Origin: an uncultured Lentisphaerota bacterium
GTDB lineage: Bacteria > Verrucomicrobiota > Lentisphaeria > Oligosphaerales > CAITYL01
Reading direction: 5' to 3'
Assembly: GCA_903921725.1 (NCBI GenBank)
Contig: CAIXRA010000006.1
Location: 115,588 to 179,587, forward strand
DNA: 64,000 nucleotides
This document shows positions 25,999-36,476 of this stretch, piece after piece (positions within the stretch are counted from its first letter, which is position 1; the number at the start of each line of letters is the position of its first letter). The position numbers and the translations under genes are program-made. The notes beneath the pieces were generated by a model, which had not been told where the DNA came from, ran no database searches, and was given only the letters and a program-made list of their open reading frames with translations.

Positions 25999-27027
25999 TT
26001 ACCGGACCGCGGCGGCCGACGTTTTCCGCGCGGCGCGGGCGGCGCGCACCGTCTCCAGCTCGGACAGAAGCGCCTTGTTTCTGGCGGCATCGTCAATGGA
26101 TGCCTGTTTTCCGGAGGATTTCACGCCGTCCGTGTTGACTTTTCCGGCGCCCTTGCAACTCAGGCATTTACCGTCCCCCCGGCATGTCGTGCAACCCCTC
26201 ACGCCAAACGCCGTGGAGACCTTTCCAGCCCGGCATTGCGGATTCGCGCACTTCCCCGACCCCTTGCACTTGGGACAATTGGAGGCGGCGATTGGGTTGA
26301 CGGTACCCGGCAGGCGGAACTCCGCGGAGCCCCCGCCGCCGTCCACGCAGAATTCCAGGGCATGTGCCTTCACGTACCGCAACTCCTCGCAGCCGTCCAG
26401 CAACGGTTGCACGCGCGCCAGAACGAACGGCCAGGCAAAGCGCGGAAGGGAGACCGTGCCAAACATGACCGCCTCGGGCCGGCAGCGGACGCCGCCGTCC
26501 TCCGCGGCCGCCACCTTGAAATAGCAGCTGCGGTACAAGGGCACCCCCGCCGCGCGCGACTGCAGCCGGAGGCATAGCAGGCCGGACGGCGTAACCCGGA
26601 CTTCGAGATGCTCGGGAACCAGGGTGACTCCGGAACCGTCGGGAAGCTTCACCGGCAGCCCGAGCACGCCGTCGGCCAGCGCGGTCAGCTCCGCCGCGGT
26701 GAAGGCATGCTTGGCGGCGGCCTGATACGGGGCGAAAAGCGCGTCCGTCTTCGCCTCCAGCGCTCCCCTCTCGCCGTCCGTCAGAACGGGAATGGCGGAG
26801 GCACCCGGCTGGCGGAAGAAGCCGACGAGCGTCCAGATGCAGAAGAGGATGACGCCCAGGAGAAACAGCTTCCACGCAACCCGCAGCCAGCGCAGGACAT
26901 CCGCGTTCCCGCGGGGGCGCCGCGCCAGTTCGGGCCGCACATGTTCCAGGTCGAGGCGCGCGCCGCAGGCGCTGCAGAAGAGCGTGCCAACCCCGTTGTC
27001 CGCAGCGCATTTCGGACATCGGATCAT
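25999..27027 (-). CDS. Membrane protein with N-terminal zinc ribbon and C-terminal DnaJ-like cysteine repeats
   Basis: The 342-residue protein starts with a zinc ribbon (MIRCPKCAADNGVG then FCSACGARL). A membrane helix follows at about residues 50-70 (WKLFLLGVILFCIWTLVGFF), then an uncharacterised domain of about 190 residues. The C-terminal region has CPKCKGSGKC, CANPQCRAGK, CTTCRGDGKC and CLSCKGAGK, the CxxCxGxG pattern of DnaJ-type zinc fingers. The start at 27027 overlaps the stop of the FmdB-like gene by four bases, so the two are coupled. The much longer track ORF runs antisense through tig and is not used. The function is unknown; a role in protein quality control is only a suggestion from the zinc-finger type. 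Confidence 0.7.
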   Translation of the reverse strand: MIRCPKCAADNGVGTLFCSACGARLDLEHVRPELARRPRGNADVLRWLRVAWKLFLLGVILFCIWTLVGFFRQPGASAIPVLTDGERGALEAKTDALFAPYQAAAKHAFTAAELTALADGVLGLPVKLPDGSGVTLVPEHLEVRVTPSGLLCLRLQSRAAGVPLYRSCYFKVAAAEDGGVRCRPEAVMFGTVSLPRFAWPFVLARVQPLLDGCEELRYVKAHALEFCVDGGGGSAEFRLPGTVNPIAASNCPKCKGSGKCANPQCRAGKVSTAFGVRGCTTCRGDGKCLSCKGAGKVNTDGVKSSGKQASIDDAARNKALLSELETVRAARAARKTSAAAVR

Positions 27028-27269
27028 GGAGAAGACCCCTTTCCAGGCTGGGTTGCTTTGGATTCCGGCGGCGTGCCGGTCTTCTTCCGGAAATCCGTGC
27101 AGTAGTAGCCGGTGCCCTTGAAGATGATGCCGGAACCGGCACCGATCAGGCGCTTCATGCGCCCGCCGCAGGACACGCACGCCACCGCCGGGTCGGCGGT
27201 TATGCCATGCATGACCTCCTGCACCTGCCCGCACTTCTTGTTCCCGCACTTGTAGTCGTAGGTCGGCAT
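27024..27269 (-). CDS. FmdB-family zinc-ribbon protein
   Basis: The 81-residue protein starts MPTYDYKCGNKKCGQVQEVMH and has the second cysteine pair in CVSCGGRMKR, followed by SGIIFKGTGYYCTDF. This is the standard layout of the FmdB/putative regulatory zinc-ribbon family, including the FKGxGFYxTD segment. It is hidden at the 3' end of a very long antisense ORF in the track. GGGGAACC precedes the ATG. It is translationally coupled to the zinc-ribbon membrane protein downstream. Family members are small and their biochemical role is uncertain. Confidence 0.88.
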   Translation of the reverse strand: MPTYDYKCGNKKCGQVQEVMHGITADPAVACVSCGGRMKRLIGAGSGIIFKGTGYYCTDFRKKTGTPPESKATQPGKGSSP

Positions 27270-27482
27270 GGTTCCCCGATGATCCCTGAAAAATGGACGG
27301 ACGGCGGGCCACCGGGGGCCCGGAAAACCGATTTTTAAATGTAGCCGCGCGCCCCCTCTTTGCAACCGCATAGATTTTGCGCGTGAAGCGGGTATAGTAT
27401 GCGTTTTGTTGTCCATGCGTCCGGTCCGCACGAAAGGCCGGAAATGGCTCCGCGCGAGCACAGATAAAAAAGGTATCCACAC

Positions 27483-28814
27483 GTGGAAAATGCAGCCCTG
27501 AAGATTGCCCGTGAGACCGTCGAACCGTGCCGGGTGAAGCTGACGATTGAGGTTCCGGTTCAACAGGTTGACGCCGAGTTCGCCGCCATGTCCGGCGAGT
27601 TCCACAAGTTCGGCAAGCTGGACGGTTTCCGCCCGGGCAAGGCGCCCAAGGCGATGGTGCTCCGGCAGTTCGGCGCACGCATCCGCGAGGAGGCCCGCAA
27701 GGAACTCGTCCGCAAGTCCGTCGAGGCGGCCGTCAAGCAGGAGAAGCTGACGCCCGAGACGCAGCCGCGCGTCGAGAACACCGAGCAGCTCGACCTGAAG
27801 CAGGGCGCGCCGCTGACGGTCGTCGTCACCTTCGACGTCGCCCCCGAATTCGCCCTGCCCGACTACAAGGGCTTCACGCTCCAGACCGGCAAGACCGCCG
27901 AAGTCAACGGCGAGTCGGTGGACCAGTTCATCAAGAACCTGCTCCAGCGCCGCGCCGAGTTCGTCAAGGTCGACCGCCCCGCGCAGGCCGGCGACATGCT
28001 CCGCGCCGCCTGGAAGGGCACCCTCGCCGAAGCCGTTGATACCGCCGCCATTCCCGAGCATTCCCGCTACATCCTGGAGAGCGCCGACAGCCGCCTGGTC
28101 ATGCGCACGCCGGAAATCCTCCCGGGCGCCATGGAAGCCCTGATCGGCTCCAAGGCGGGCGACAGCAAGACCTTCACCGTCAACTTCCCGGACGGCTACT
28201 TCATCAAGCCGCTCGCCGGCAAGCAGGCCTCCTACACTGTCACGGTGAACGAGGTCCAGGCGCCGGAGCTTCCCGAAATCGATGACAAGGTCGCCAAGGA
28301 TTTCGGCCACGAAACCGCCGCCGAGCTGAAGGATGCCGTCGCCAAGCACCTCGCCAACGAGGAGGAGCAGGGCCGCAAGGAACAGCTCCGCAACCAGGTC
28401 AACAATATGCTGATGGCCGCCGTGACGGAGTTCCCGCTGCCGCCGGCCATGCTGAGCCGCCAGAGCGTGGATGAATTCATCCGCCTCTTCAACGGCGAAA
28501 TCCGCAACGGCCGCAAGGAAGGCGAAGTCATGGCCGAGCAAGAGAAGCTCATGGCGCAGGCCAAGGCCAACGTCTCCTGCCAGATGCGCCGCAGCTACAT
28601 CCTCCGCGCCGTCGCGGCGATTGAGAAGGTCACGGTCCCGCACGAGGAACTCTCCAGCGCCATCACCTCCCTGGCGCAGATGCAGCAGACGACGCCGAAG
28701 ACGCTCTACAAGCGCCTGGAGGAATCCGGCCGCATCCATGAACTCTACGAGCATCTGCTGATGAACAAGACCCTCGACGTCGTCGCGGGCAAGTGCAAGG
28801 TGGTCGCGAAGTAA
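27483..28814 (+). CDS. tig: Trigger factor (ribosome-associated peptidyl-prolyl isomerase chaperone)
   Basis: The 443-residue chaperone binds the ribosomal exit tunnel and helps nascent chains fold. The ribosome-docking loop is visible as GFRPGKAPKAMVLRQFG near residues 49-65. A FKBP-like domain follows around 150-245 (GDMLRAAWKGTLAE) and then a helical C-terminal chaperone domain. The start is GTG (27483); no in-frame ATG exists nearby, and AAAAAAGG lies about ten bases upstream. A TATAGT box near 27391, roughly 85 bp before the start, is a possible promoter. It heads the classical tig-clpP-clpX cluster. Confidence 0.95.
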   Translation: MENAALKIARETVEPCRVKLTIEVPVQQVDAEFAAMSGEFHKFGKLDGFRPGKAPKAMVLRQFGARIREEARKELVRKSVEAAVKQEKLTPETQPRVENTEQLDLKQGAPLTVVVTFDVAPEFALPDYKGFTLQTGKTAEVNGESVDQFIKNLLQRRAEFVKVDRPAQAGDMLRAAWKGTLAEAVDTAAIPEHSRYILESADSRLVMRTPEILPGAMEALIGSKAGDSKTFTVNFPDGYFIKPLAGKQASYTVTVNEVQAPELPEIDDKVAKDFGHETAAELKDAVAKHLANEEEQGRKEQLRNQVNNMLMAAVTEFPLPPAMLSRQSVDEFIRLFNGEIRNGRKEGEVMAEQEKLMAQAKANVSCQMRRSYILRAVAAIEKVTVPHEELSSAITSLAQMQQTTPKTLYKRLEESGRIHELYEHLLMNKTLDVVAGKCKVVAK

Positions 28815-28934
28815 GCAGCCCCCGAAACCTTCAACATCCAGCGTCCAAAGGGGAACAGCCATCCGCCGGCCCCGATTACGTTGAGAATTGAGCGTTGAAT
28901 GTTTTCCTGAACCGATTCCCCGGAGGGATGAACC

Positions 28935-29549
28935 ATGAAAAAGACGGCCAACGCCCAATACATCCCGTACGTGGTGGAGCAGACGGCGCACGGCGAGCGC
29001 GGATACGACATCTATTCGCGCCTGCTCAAGGACCGCATCATCCTGCTCGGCACGCCGGTCGACGACCATGTTGCGAACCTGATCGTCGCCCAGTTCCTCT
29101 TCCTCCAGTCCGAGGACCCGAAGAAGGAAATCTCCGTGTACGTCAACAGCCCGGGCGGCTCCGTCACCGCCGGGCTGGCGATCTACGACACGATGCAGAT
29201 GCTGAGCTGCCCGGTCTCCACCTACTGCGTCGGCCAGGCCGCCAGCATGGGCGCCGTCCTGCTCGCCGCCGGCTCCCCCGGACGCCGCTTCGCCCTGCCC
29301 AACGCCCGGATCATGATTCACCAGCCCAGCGGCGGCAGCGAGGGCACCGCGGCCGACATCCACATCCAGGCCCAGGAAATCCTGCGCATGCGCGCCATCC
29401 TCAACGAAATCCTGTGCCGCCACACCAAGCAGGACTTGGCGCGCATCGAGAAGGATTCCGACCGCGACTTCTTCATGTCCGCCGCCGAAGCCAAAAGCTA
29501 CGGCCTGGTGGACGAGGTTCTGCTGCCCAAAGCCAAGGCGAAGGCGTAA
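28935..29549 (+). CDS. clpP: ATP-dependent Clp protease proteolytic subunit
   Basis: The 204-residue serine protease subunit forms the degradation chamber that works with ClpX. The oxyanion and strand region [16 protein letters not shown], the catalytic Ser in [14 protein letters not shown], and the catalytic His in [11 protein letters not shown] are intact, and the Asp lies in [11 protein letters not shown]. The length matches typical ClpP, and the short pro-segment is usual. GGAGGG precedes the ATG. It lies 120 bp after tig and 100 bp before clpX, so the three are likely cotranscribed or at least coordinated. Confidence 0.96.
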   Translation: MKKTANAQYIPYVVEQTAHGERGYDIYSRLLKDRIILLGTPVDDHVANLIVAQFLFLQSEDPKKEISVYVNSPGGSVTAGLAIYDTMQMLSCPVSTYCVGQAASMGAVLLAAGSPGRRFALPNARIMIHQPSGGSEGTAADIHIQAQEILRMRAILNEILCRHTKQDLARIEKDSDRDFFMSAAEAKSYGLVDEVLLPKAKAKA

Positions 29550-29649
29550 AGTTCCGTGATCCTCCGCACGCATGTGACGGCGGTTCCTTTATTTGCCTTT
29601 CTCTTTGCGCCTCTGCGTCTTCTGTAAAACCAGGCAAGGACATTTCCCC

Positions 29650-30969
<1,320 letters not shown>

Positions 30970-30992
30970 CACCCATTTGATTTCAAGACTGT

Positions 30993-31325
30993 CTCGCGCA
31001 GAGGCGCAGAGCCGCCAGGGAACCGGGCCACTATCCTTGGCCGGAAACGGTGGCGGCCTTTGCCGCCCTGGAAACGGCGCCGTCCCGTTTGTAGTTCCAC
31101 CTTCAGGCGGCACCGGCGGTTTCGCTTGCCGGACGGGAACCCGGCGTTCCCGTGGCTGCTGGCGTACAGGCTTCAGTCTGCATGCGCCGGGCAAGATGCC
31201 GCGGCGAAAGCGGGCGGGACGCCCACGCTCCCGTCTTCACCCCTCCAACCGTGCCGCCCGATTTTGCGCCCATTTTGCGGAACTTTGTGTACAAACCACT
31301 CCGCGCCTCTGCGCCTCTGCGCGAG
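30993..31325. repeat. 333-bp composite repeat island bounded by perfect 19-bp inverted repeats
   Basis: The ends are CTCGCGCAGAGGCGCAGAG (30993-31011) and its exact complement (31307-31325). Inside are the phrase TTTGTAGTTCCACCTTCAGG (from 31088), one copy of a 24-bp GC-rich repeat (31208-31231, starting AAGCGGGCGGGACGCC), and ATTTTGCGCCCATTTTGCGG (from 31261). Each of these words recurs in the islands at 34731-35050 and 52684-52822. The interval between clpX and the next gene, 30970-31351, contains no supportable protein. Confidence 0.8.
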
Positions 31326-31351
31326 AACATGTCTTCGCCTGCACCGCCGGA

Positions 31352-34300
31352 TTATTTGAAGGTCTTTTCCGCGAGGCCGTCGCCGGCGAGGGCGAGGCGG
31401 CCGAAGTAGGCGGGGACGTCCTTGCCTGTGAGCGCGTCCACATAGAGCTTGGCCAGGTACTGGCTGAGCATGAACCCCTGGCCGCGCAGGCCGCCAAAGA
31501 GGCCGAGCTTGGGATCGATGATGATCCGCGGTTCGACGTAGTAGCCGGACCAGACGGCCTGGAAGCCGACTGACGAGAGGTCCGGCAGCCAGTCCACAAA
31601 GACCTCTGAGGCGATCTCCAGGAACTGCTGCGTGTTGACCTTGAGATCCTTGCCAGCCTCGGCGGGGTCGGTGAGCGGCGAGGCGCAGGCGATGATCTGG
31701 CCGGTCTCGGCGAGCTGCTGGCCGTAAACGGCAGTAAAGCCGGCGTACGGCCGGCGGTCGATCAGCATCGGCAGCGGTTCGCCGTTGACGCCCATCGGCG
31801 GCAGGCGGCGCGTGATGAAGGCCTGGTGGCGGACGGGGTAGAACCCGGTCTCGATCCCCAGCCCGGCCGCGAACTTGCCGCATTCGGCGCCGAGGGCGTT
31901 GACGAAGACGGGGGTGTGGTACTCGACGGCCTCGAACGTCTCATGGCAGCGGACGAGCACCTTGTAGAGGCCGTCCTCCTTCCGGACGTCGAGTACGCGG
32001 CTGTCCTCGAGGATCGCGCCGCCGTGGCGGATGCCGATGGTGCGCAGCAGGTCGATGACCTTGCCGGGCGTCGCCTGCCAGCAGTCGCGGGTGACGAGCG
32101 CGGCCAGGTACTTGTCCAGCGCGGGGTTGAGGCGGTCGGAAATCTCCCTGCGGAACTCCTTGGGCTCCACCAGGTAGGCGTCGGACCAGGCGCGGGAGGC
32201 GTCGAGCGCCTTGAGCATGGCCTGGTCGTGCGCGAAGGTGACGTACACGGTCTGGCGGTAGTCCACCGGCTTGAGCGCGTGCAACTCCCGGAACAGGTCG
32301 TGGTTGCGCATGGCGATGTCGGAGAGTTCCGGCACGCTGAAGCTCGGACGCCCCGCGGCGATGTTGCGCCAGGAGGAGCCGCGCTCGAAATTGACCAGCA
32401 CCGGCTTCATCCCGGCCTCTGAGAAGTAGCGGAAGAGCGAGCTGCCGGCGATGCCGCCGCCGCCGATCAGGCAGTCGACCTTCACCACGCGGCGCGTCCC
32501 GCCGTGCGCATGGGTGAGGATCTCGCCGCGGCCGGCGCCCGGATAGGTTTCGCCGAGGCGGACCTGGCTGGAGAGCGGCGCGCGCGGTGTGACCTCGCCG
32601 ACCAGCGAGATGCCGAGCGGATGCAGGAGCTGCTTGAGCCGGCGGAAGCAGCGCTTGCCGCGGCAGGCGCCCATGCCGAGGCGCGTGGTGTGCTTGACCT
32701 CGTCGACGGAGATGAATTTGCGGTTGCCGACCGCCTCCAAAATTTCGCCGAGCGTCACATCCTCGCAGTGGCAGATGTAGGACTCGGCGGCGCATTCGCC
32801 GGACTGCCCGAACGTGACCGGTTCCGGCCGGCGTTCCGGCGGGATGAAGCCGCGCACGGCCATCAGCTTCTCCGGTGCGAACTCCGGCGCGTCGATGCGC
32901 ACCAGGTGCGGCATGGCGGCCTTGCGCACGACCTTGCCGATGCGGCCGGTCCCGAGCACGCACCCCCGGTTGTCCACCAGGTCGGCCGTCCCGCCCTCCG
33001 CCGTCTCGAACTCCACCGGCAGGAAGACCTGCTTCTTCTCCAGGTCGTAGCCGAAGATCGCCAGCCCCGGGCATTTCGTCACGCAGAGCATGCAGCCGAC
33101 GCACTTGCTGAAATCCACCACCGGCACCGTGCTCGTGGAGCTCTTGGTGATGGCGCCGTGGGGGCAGGCGAAGGCGCAGGGGTTGCAGGCGAAGCCGTAG
33201 AGGCAGTCCGCCACCACGAACGGCTTGCGGCGGCGCTCGCCGGCCGGTTCGGCGGGCTTTTCGAGCACGCGCACCGGGTGCTGCTGCGAGTCGATGAACT
33301 CCTTCGAGACCTGGAGGTAGTCGTTGTAGGGGAAGCGCGCGCCCATCGCGGCCAGGATCTCGTAGGCCGCCTGCCGCCCGCGCAGCACCGCCGTGGTGCC
33401 CTCGCCGATGCGGACCGCGTCGCCGACGCCGAAGCAGTTCAAGCCGAAGACCTGCTGCCCCTTCGTCAGGAGCTGGTCGTCCGGCACCAGGCCGGTGCAG
33501 ATGTTGATCGCGTCGATCCCCTCGATCACGCGCTCCGTGCCGGGGATCGGCTTGAAATGCTTGCACTCGGCGACGACCGCGCCGGTGATGCCGTCCTTGG
33601 CCGCGTTCGGGATCGCCTTCAGCAGGATGTGCGAGGTCAGCACCGGGATGCCGAGCCGGCGGACGCGGTTGGCCTGCACCGGGAAGCCGCCCTCATGCGG
33701 CATCGCCTCGATGATCGCCTTGACGTTCGCCCCGGCCTGCGCGAGCTGGTAGGAGGTCAGGTAGCCGATGTTCCCCGCGCCGACGGTCAGCACGTTCTTC
33801 CCGAGCAGCGTGAACTCCTGGTTCATCATCTTCTGGACCACGGCGGCGGTGTACACCCCCGGGAGGTCGTCGTTCTCGAACGGCGGCATGAACGGCACCG
33901 CGCCGGCCGCCACCACCAGGTAGTCGGCATCGACGTAGAAGATCTCGTTGCTGAGGATGTTCTTGACCGCGAGCCGGCGCCCCTCGAGCACGTCCCATAC
34001 GACGGAGTTCAGCAGGATCCCCGAATGGTCGCCGCCCGCCAGCGTGCCGGCGATCTCGAATCCGCGCCGCCCGCCGAAGCGCGGCTCCTTCTCGAAGAAG
34101 AAAAACTGGTGCGTCTGCATGAGGAACTGGCCGCCGATGCTGGCGTTGCCGTCCACGACCAGATTCGGGATCTTGTGCTGGTCGAGCAGTTCGCGCGCCG
34201 CCAGGCCGGCCGGGCCCGCGCCGATGATCGCAACGCGCGTCTGGTACACCTTCGCGGGGGCACCGGACGGATGCAGCGGGATCGCCTGCGGCTGGAAGTC

Positions 34301-34585
34301 TTCCGGAATCTCGCGGACCTCGCGCACGCCGTCCACCGGGGTCACGCAGATCCGCCGGATCTGGCCGTCCACCAGCATCTCGCAGGCGCCGCACTTGCCG
34401 ATGCCGCACTCCAGGCTGCGCTTGCGCTTGTGCAGGCTGTGGCTGTGCACGGGGAAGCCCGCCTGATGCAGTGCCGCCGCGATGGTGAATCCCTGTTTCC
34501 CCTCAACGGGCCTGCCCTCGAACAGGAACGTCACGGGCGCCGCTTCGGGAACCGTCAGGATCGGATGTTTCGTCACGCCGTACAT
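31352..34585 (-). CDS. Fused FAD/iron-sulfur dehydrogenase (HcnA-HcnB-ferredoxin-Bfd-HcnC-like)
   Basis: The 1077-residue protein joins modules that are usually separate subunits of opine, hydroxyproline or glycine (HCN synthase) dehydrogenases. Residues about 15-90 form an HcnA-like 2Fe-2S domain (LECGIGKCGACEMLVDG). Residues about 115-430 are an HcnB-like flavin domain (VAIIGAGPAGLAARELL, then VLTVGAGNIGYLTSYQLA). A ferredoxin segment near 460-510 has CLYGFACNPCAFACPHG and CVGCMLCVTKCPG. A Bfd-like 2Fe-2S domain at about 605-670 has YICHCEDVTLGEIL and ACRGKRCFRRL. A second flavin domain of the DAO/HcnC type occupies the last 380 residues, starting CLIGGGGIAGSSLF. It probably oxidises an amino acid or amine in the cytoplasm. 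The substrate is not identifiable. It stands alone between two repeat islands. Confidence 0.85.
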   Translation of the reverse strand: MYGVTKHPILTVPEAAPVTFLFEGRPVEGKQGFTIAAALHQAGFPVHSHSLHKRKRSLECGIGKCGACEMLVDGQIRRICVTPVDGVREVREIPEDFQPQAIPLHPSGAPAKVYQTRVAIIGAGPAGLAARELLDQHKIPNLVVDGNASIGGQFLMQTHQFFFFEKEPRFGGRRGFEIAGTLAGGDHSGILLNSVVWDVLEGRRLAVKNILSNEIFYVDADYLVVAAGAVPFMPPFENDDLPGVYTAAVVQKMMNQEFTLLGKNVLTVGAGNIGYLTSYQLAQAGANVKAIIEAMPHEGGFPVQANRVRRLGIPVLTSHILLKAIPNAAKDGITGAVVAECKHFKPIPGTERVIEGIDAINICTGLVPDDQLLTKGQQVFGLNCFGVGDAVRIGEGTTAVLRGRQAAYEILAAMGARFPYNDYLQVSKEFIDSQQHPVRVLEKPAEPAGERRRKPFVVADCLYGFACNPCAFACPHGAITKSSTSTVPVVDFSKCVGCMLCVTKCPGLAIFGYDLEKKQVFLPVEFETAEGGTADLVDNRGCVLGTGRIGKVVRKAAMPHLVRIDAPEFAPEKLMAVRGFIPPERRPEPVTFGQSGECAAESYICHCEDVTLGEILEAVGNRKFISVDEVKHTTRLGMGACRGKRCFRRLKQLLHPLGISLVGEVTPRAPLSSQVRLGETYPGAGRGEILTHAHGGTRRVVKVDCLIGGGGIAGSSLFRYFSEAGMKPVLVNFERGSSWRNIAAGRPSFSVPELSDIAMRNHDLFRELHALKPVDYRQTVYVTFAHDQAMLKALDASRAWSDAYLVEPKEFRREISDRLNPALDKYLAALVTRDCWQATPGKVIDLLRTIGIRHGGAILEDSRVLDVRKEDGLYKVLVRCHETFEAVEYHTPVFVNALGAECGKFAAGLGIETGFYPVRHQAFITRRLPPMGVNGEPLPMLIDRRPYAGFTAVYGQQLAETGQIIACASPLTDPAEAGKDLKVNTQQFLEIASEVFVDWLPDLSSVGFQAVWSGYYVEPRIIIDPKLGLFGGLRGQGFMLSQYLAKLYVDALTGKDVPAYFGRLALAGDGLAEKTFK

Positions 34586-34730
34586 CTGGCAACTCCTCCG
34601 TCATCCCGGCCCCCCGGCAAGACGTTGTGGTGAACCGCAAAAGTAACCCGCATGCGCGCCTTGGGCAAGCCGCCGCGGAGGAAAATTACCGGTTGCGGGC
34701 GGAACGCGCGGCATTCCCTGCAAAAAGACA

Positions 34731-35050
34731 GGAGCGTGGGCGTCCCGCCCGCTTTCGGCGGACATCTTGTCCGACGCACCAGAAATTTCCGGGCAGGATG
34801 CCCGGTCGAAGCGGGCGGGACGCCCACGCTCCCCTCCAGAACTGCCCGTCTTGTGCGGTTTTTCGCTCATCCCCTCTGCGGGAGAATCATGCCTTCGCAT
34901 GCGCCGGGCGGGACGCCGCGGCGGAAGCGGGCGGGACGCCCACGCTCCCGTCTTCAACCCATCAACCGATGAACCACCCAACCCCGCAGCCCTATTTTGC
35001 GTCCATTTTGCGGAATTTTTTGGTCAAGCCCCTCTGCGCCTCCGCGGGAA
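34731..35050. repeat. Composite repeat island with three copies of the 24-bp GC-rich repeat
   Basis: A 24-bp repeat beginning GGAGCGTGGGCGTCCCGCCC at 34731-34754 has its exact inverse at 34809-34832, and a further inverse copy at 34925-34948. The first two could form a 24-bp stem with a 54-nt loop. ATTTTGCGTCCATTTTGCGG (from 34994) and CTCTGCGCCTCCGCGGGAAA (35031-35050) follow, as in the island at 30993-31325. The whole gap 34586-35058 has no supportable gene. Confidence 0.8.
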
Positions 35051-35058
35051 AGCACCCG

Positions 35059-36471
35059 TCAGCCCGCCGATGCCAGCCGGCGGCGCGCCCACTCCAGCGC
35101 CTCCTCCGGCGTGTGCAGCTCGCCGTTGAGCTGGAGTTCCTGCGCCTCACGAAGGAGTTCGCCGACCTTCGGGCCGGGGGCGAGCCCGAGCGCGAGCAGC
35201 TCCTTCCCGGTGACGAGCGGCGGCGGGATCGGCGGTTCACTGGCGAGCTTTTCACGCTCCAGGAGCAACCGGTCGTAGTTGGCGAGGTCCGCGTGGCTCG
35301 ACAGGCAGTCGAGCCGGTGCAGCTCCAGATCCTCAACGAAGGTCGGGCGCGCCAGGATGCGCCGAATCTTGGACGGGCGCATTCCGGTGACGTCGCCGAT
35401 CATCATGTGCGCGCCGACTACCTCCGCAACGGCTTCGCAGAGTGCGCGGGGGGCGTGGAACCGCTCCAGGATCCCGCGCGCAAGCTCCGCGCCGACGGGG
35501 GCGTGGCAGGGGAAGCGCTCGCGGCCGTCGCGGAACTCGAAGGTCGGCGGCTTGCCGACGTCGTGGAGGAGCGCGGCCCAGGCCAGCGTCTCCGACGGGT
35601 TTTCCATGAGCCCGAGCAGCTTCAGCGTGTGCTCCCAGACGTCGCCCTCCGGATGGTACTGCGGCGGCTGGGCGACGCCGCGCATGACGGCAATCTCCGG
35701 CAGGCAGACCTCCAGCAGCCCGAGGTCCGCCAGCAACCGGAACGCGCTGTCCGGATGCCGCCCGCGGAGCATGCGCGTCAGCTCCGCAAAGATGCGTTCG
35801 GGGCTGATCAGGCGCAGCCGCTCCGCCAGCGGCGGGATGGCGGCGGCGGTGGCGGGGTCGAGGGTGAAGCCGAGCTCGGCGGTGAAACGGACGGCGCGCA
35901 GGAGCCGGAGCGAGTCCTCCCGGAAACGCCCCGCCGGGTCGCCGATGGCTCGGACGACGCCCGCGCGGAGGTCTTCCAGGCCGCCCGCGAAATCATACAG
36001 CCGCTGCGCGGCAGGGTCGTAGAAGAGCGCGTTGATGGTGAAGTCGCGGCGGGAGGCGTCCTCGCGCGGCGAGGAGAAGCAGACCTGGCCGGGGTGCCGC
36101 CCGTCCACATAGCCGGACTCCGAACGGAAGGTCGCGACCTCGATGTCCACCGCCTCCGGGGCGTCCGGCGGTTCGACATGCACGATCACCACGCCAAAGG
36201 CGGCGCCCACGGCGTAGGTCTTCGGGAAGAGCGCCTGGACCTGTTCGGGAGTGGCGGAGGTCGCGATGTCCACGTCGGTCACCGGGCGCCCGAGGATGCG
36301 GTCGCGTACGCAGCCGCCGACGCGGCAGGCCGTGTGTCCGGCGCGCCGGAGCACGGCGATGACGCCGTCGCCGGCCGCCTCCTCCGCGCGGAGCGGGGGG
36401 AGCGCGAGCACCGTTTCCACCGCGCCGGAAAAATCTCCCGCGCCGTCCGCTTTTTCATGCTGCAAATTCAT
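35059..36471 (-). CDS. cca: CCA-adding tRNA nucleotidyltransferase / poly(A) polymerase family protein
   Basis: The 470-residue class II nucleotidyltransferase should add or repair the CCA end of tRNAs. The catalytic head is clear: CRVGGCVRDRILGRPVTDVD with the GG and DxD motifs near residues 50-73, and the RRDFTINALFYDP motif near 135. The RNA-binding EDxxRxxRA-like segment reads REDSLRLLRAVRFTAELGF, and an HD-type domain follows (WAALLHDVGKPPTFE). Bacterial poly(A) polymerases share this head, so the activity could be either. The ATG at 36471 has no ribosome-binding site but lies five bases after a TATAGT promoter box, suggesting a leaderless transcript. Confidence 0.9.
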   Translation of the reverse strand: MNLQHEKADGAGDFSGAVETVLALPPLRAEEAAGDGVIAVLRRAGHTACRVGGCVRDRILGRPVTDVDIATSATPEQVQALFPKTYAVGAAFGVVIVHVEPPDAPEAVDIEVATFRSESGYVDGRHPGQVCFSSPREDASRRDFTINALFYDPAAQRLYDFAGGLEDLRAGVVRAIGDPAGRFREDSLRLLRAVRFTAELGFTLDPATAAAIPPLAERLRLISPERIFAELTRMLRGRHPDSAFRLLADLGLLEVCLPEIAVMRGVAQPPQYHPEGDVWEHTLKLLGLMENPSETLAWAALLHDVGKPPTFEFRDGRERFPCHAPVGAELARGILERFHAPRALCEAVAEVVGAHMMIGDVTGMRPSKIRRILARPTFVEDLELHRLDCLSSHADLANYDRLLLEREKLASEPPIPPPLVTGKELLALGLAPGPKVGELLREAQELQLNGELHTPEEALEWARRRLASAG

Positions 36472-36476
36472 GCTAC

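Noticed and set aside
27024-29573. 849-codon minus-strand ORF across tig and clpP
   Set aside because: Only the last 81 codons (27024-27269) are real (FmdB-like); the rest is antisense to tig and clpP.
32504-34633. 709-codon plus-strand ORF opposite the fused dehydrogenase
   Set aside because: Antisense to a multidomain enzyme with intact cysteine and Rossmann motifs; no independent support.
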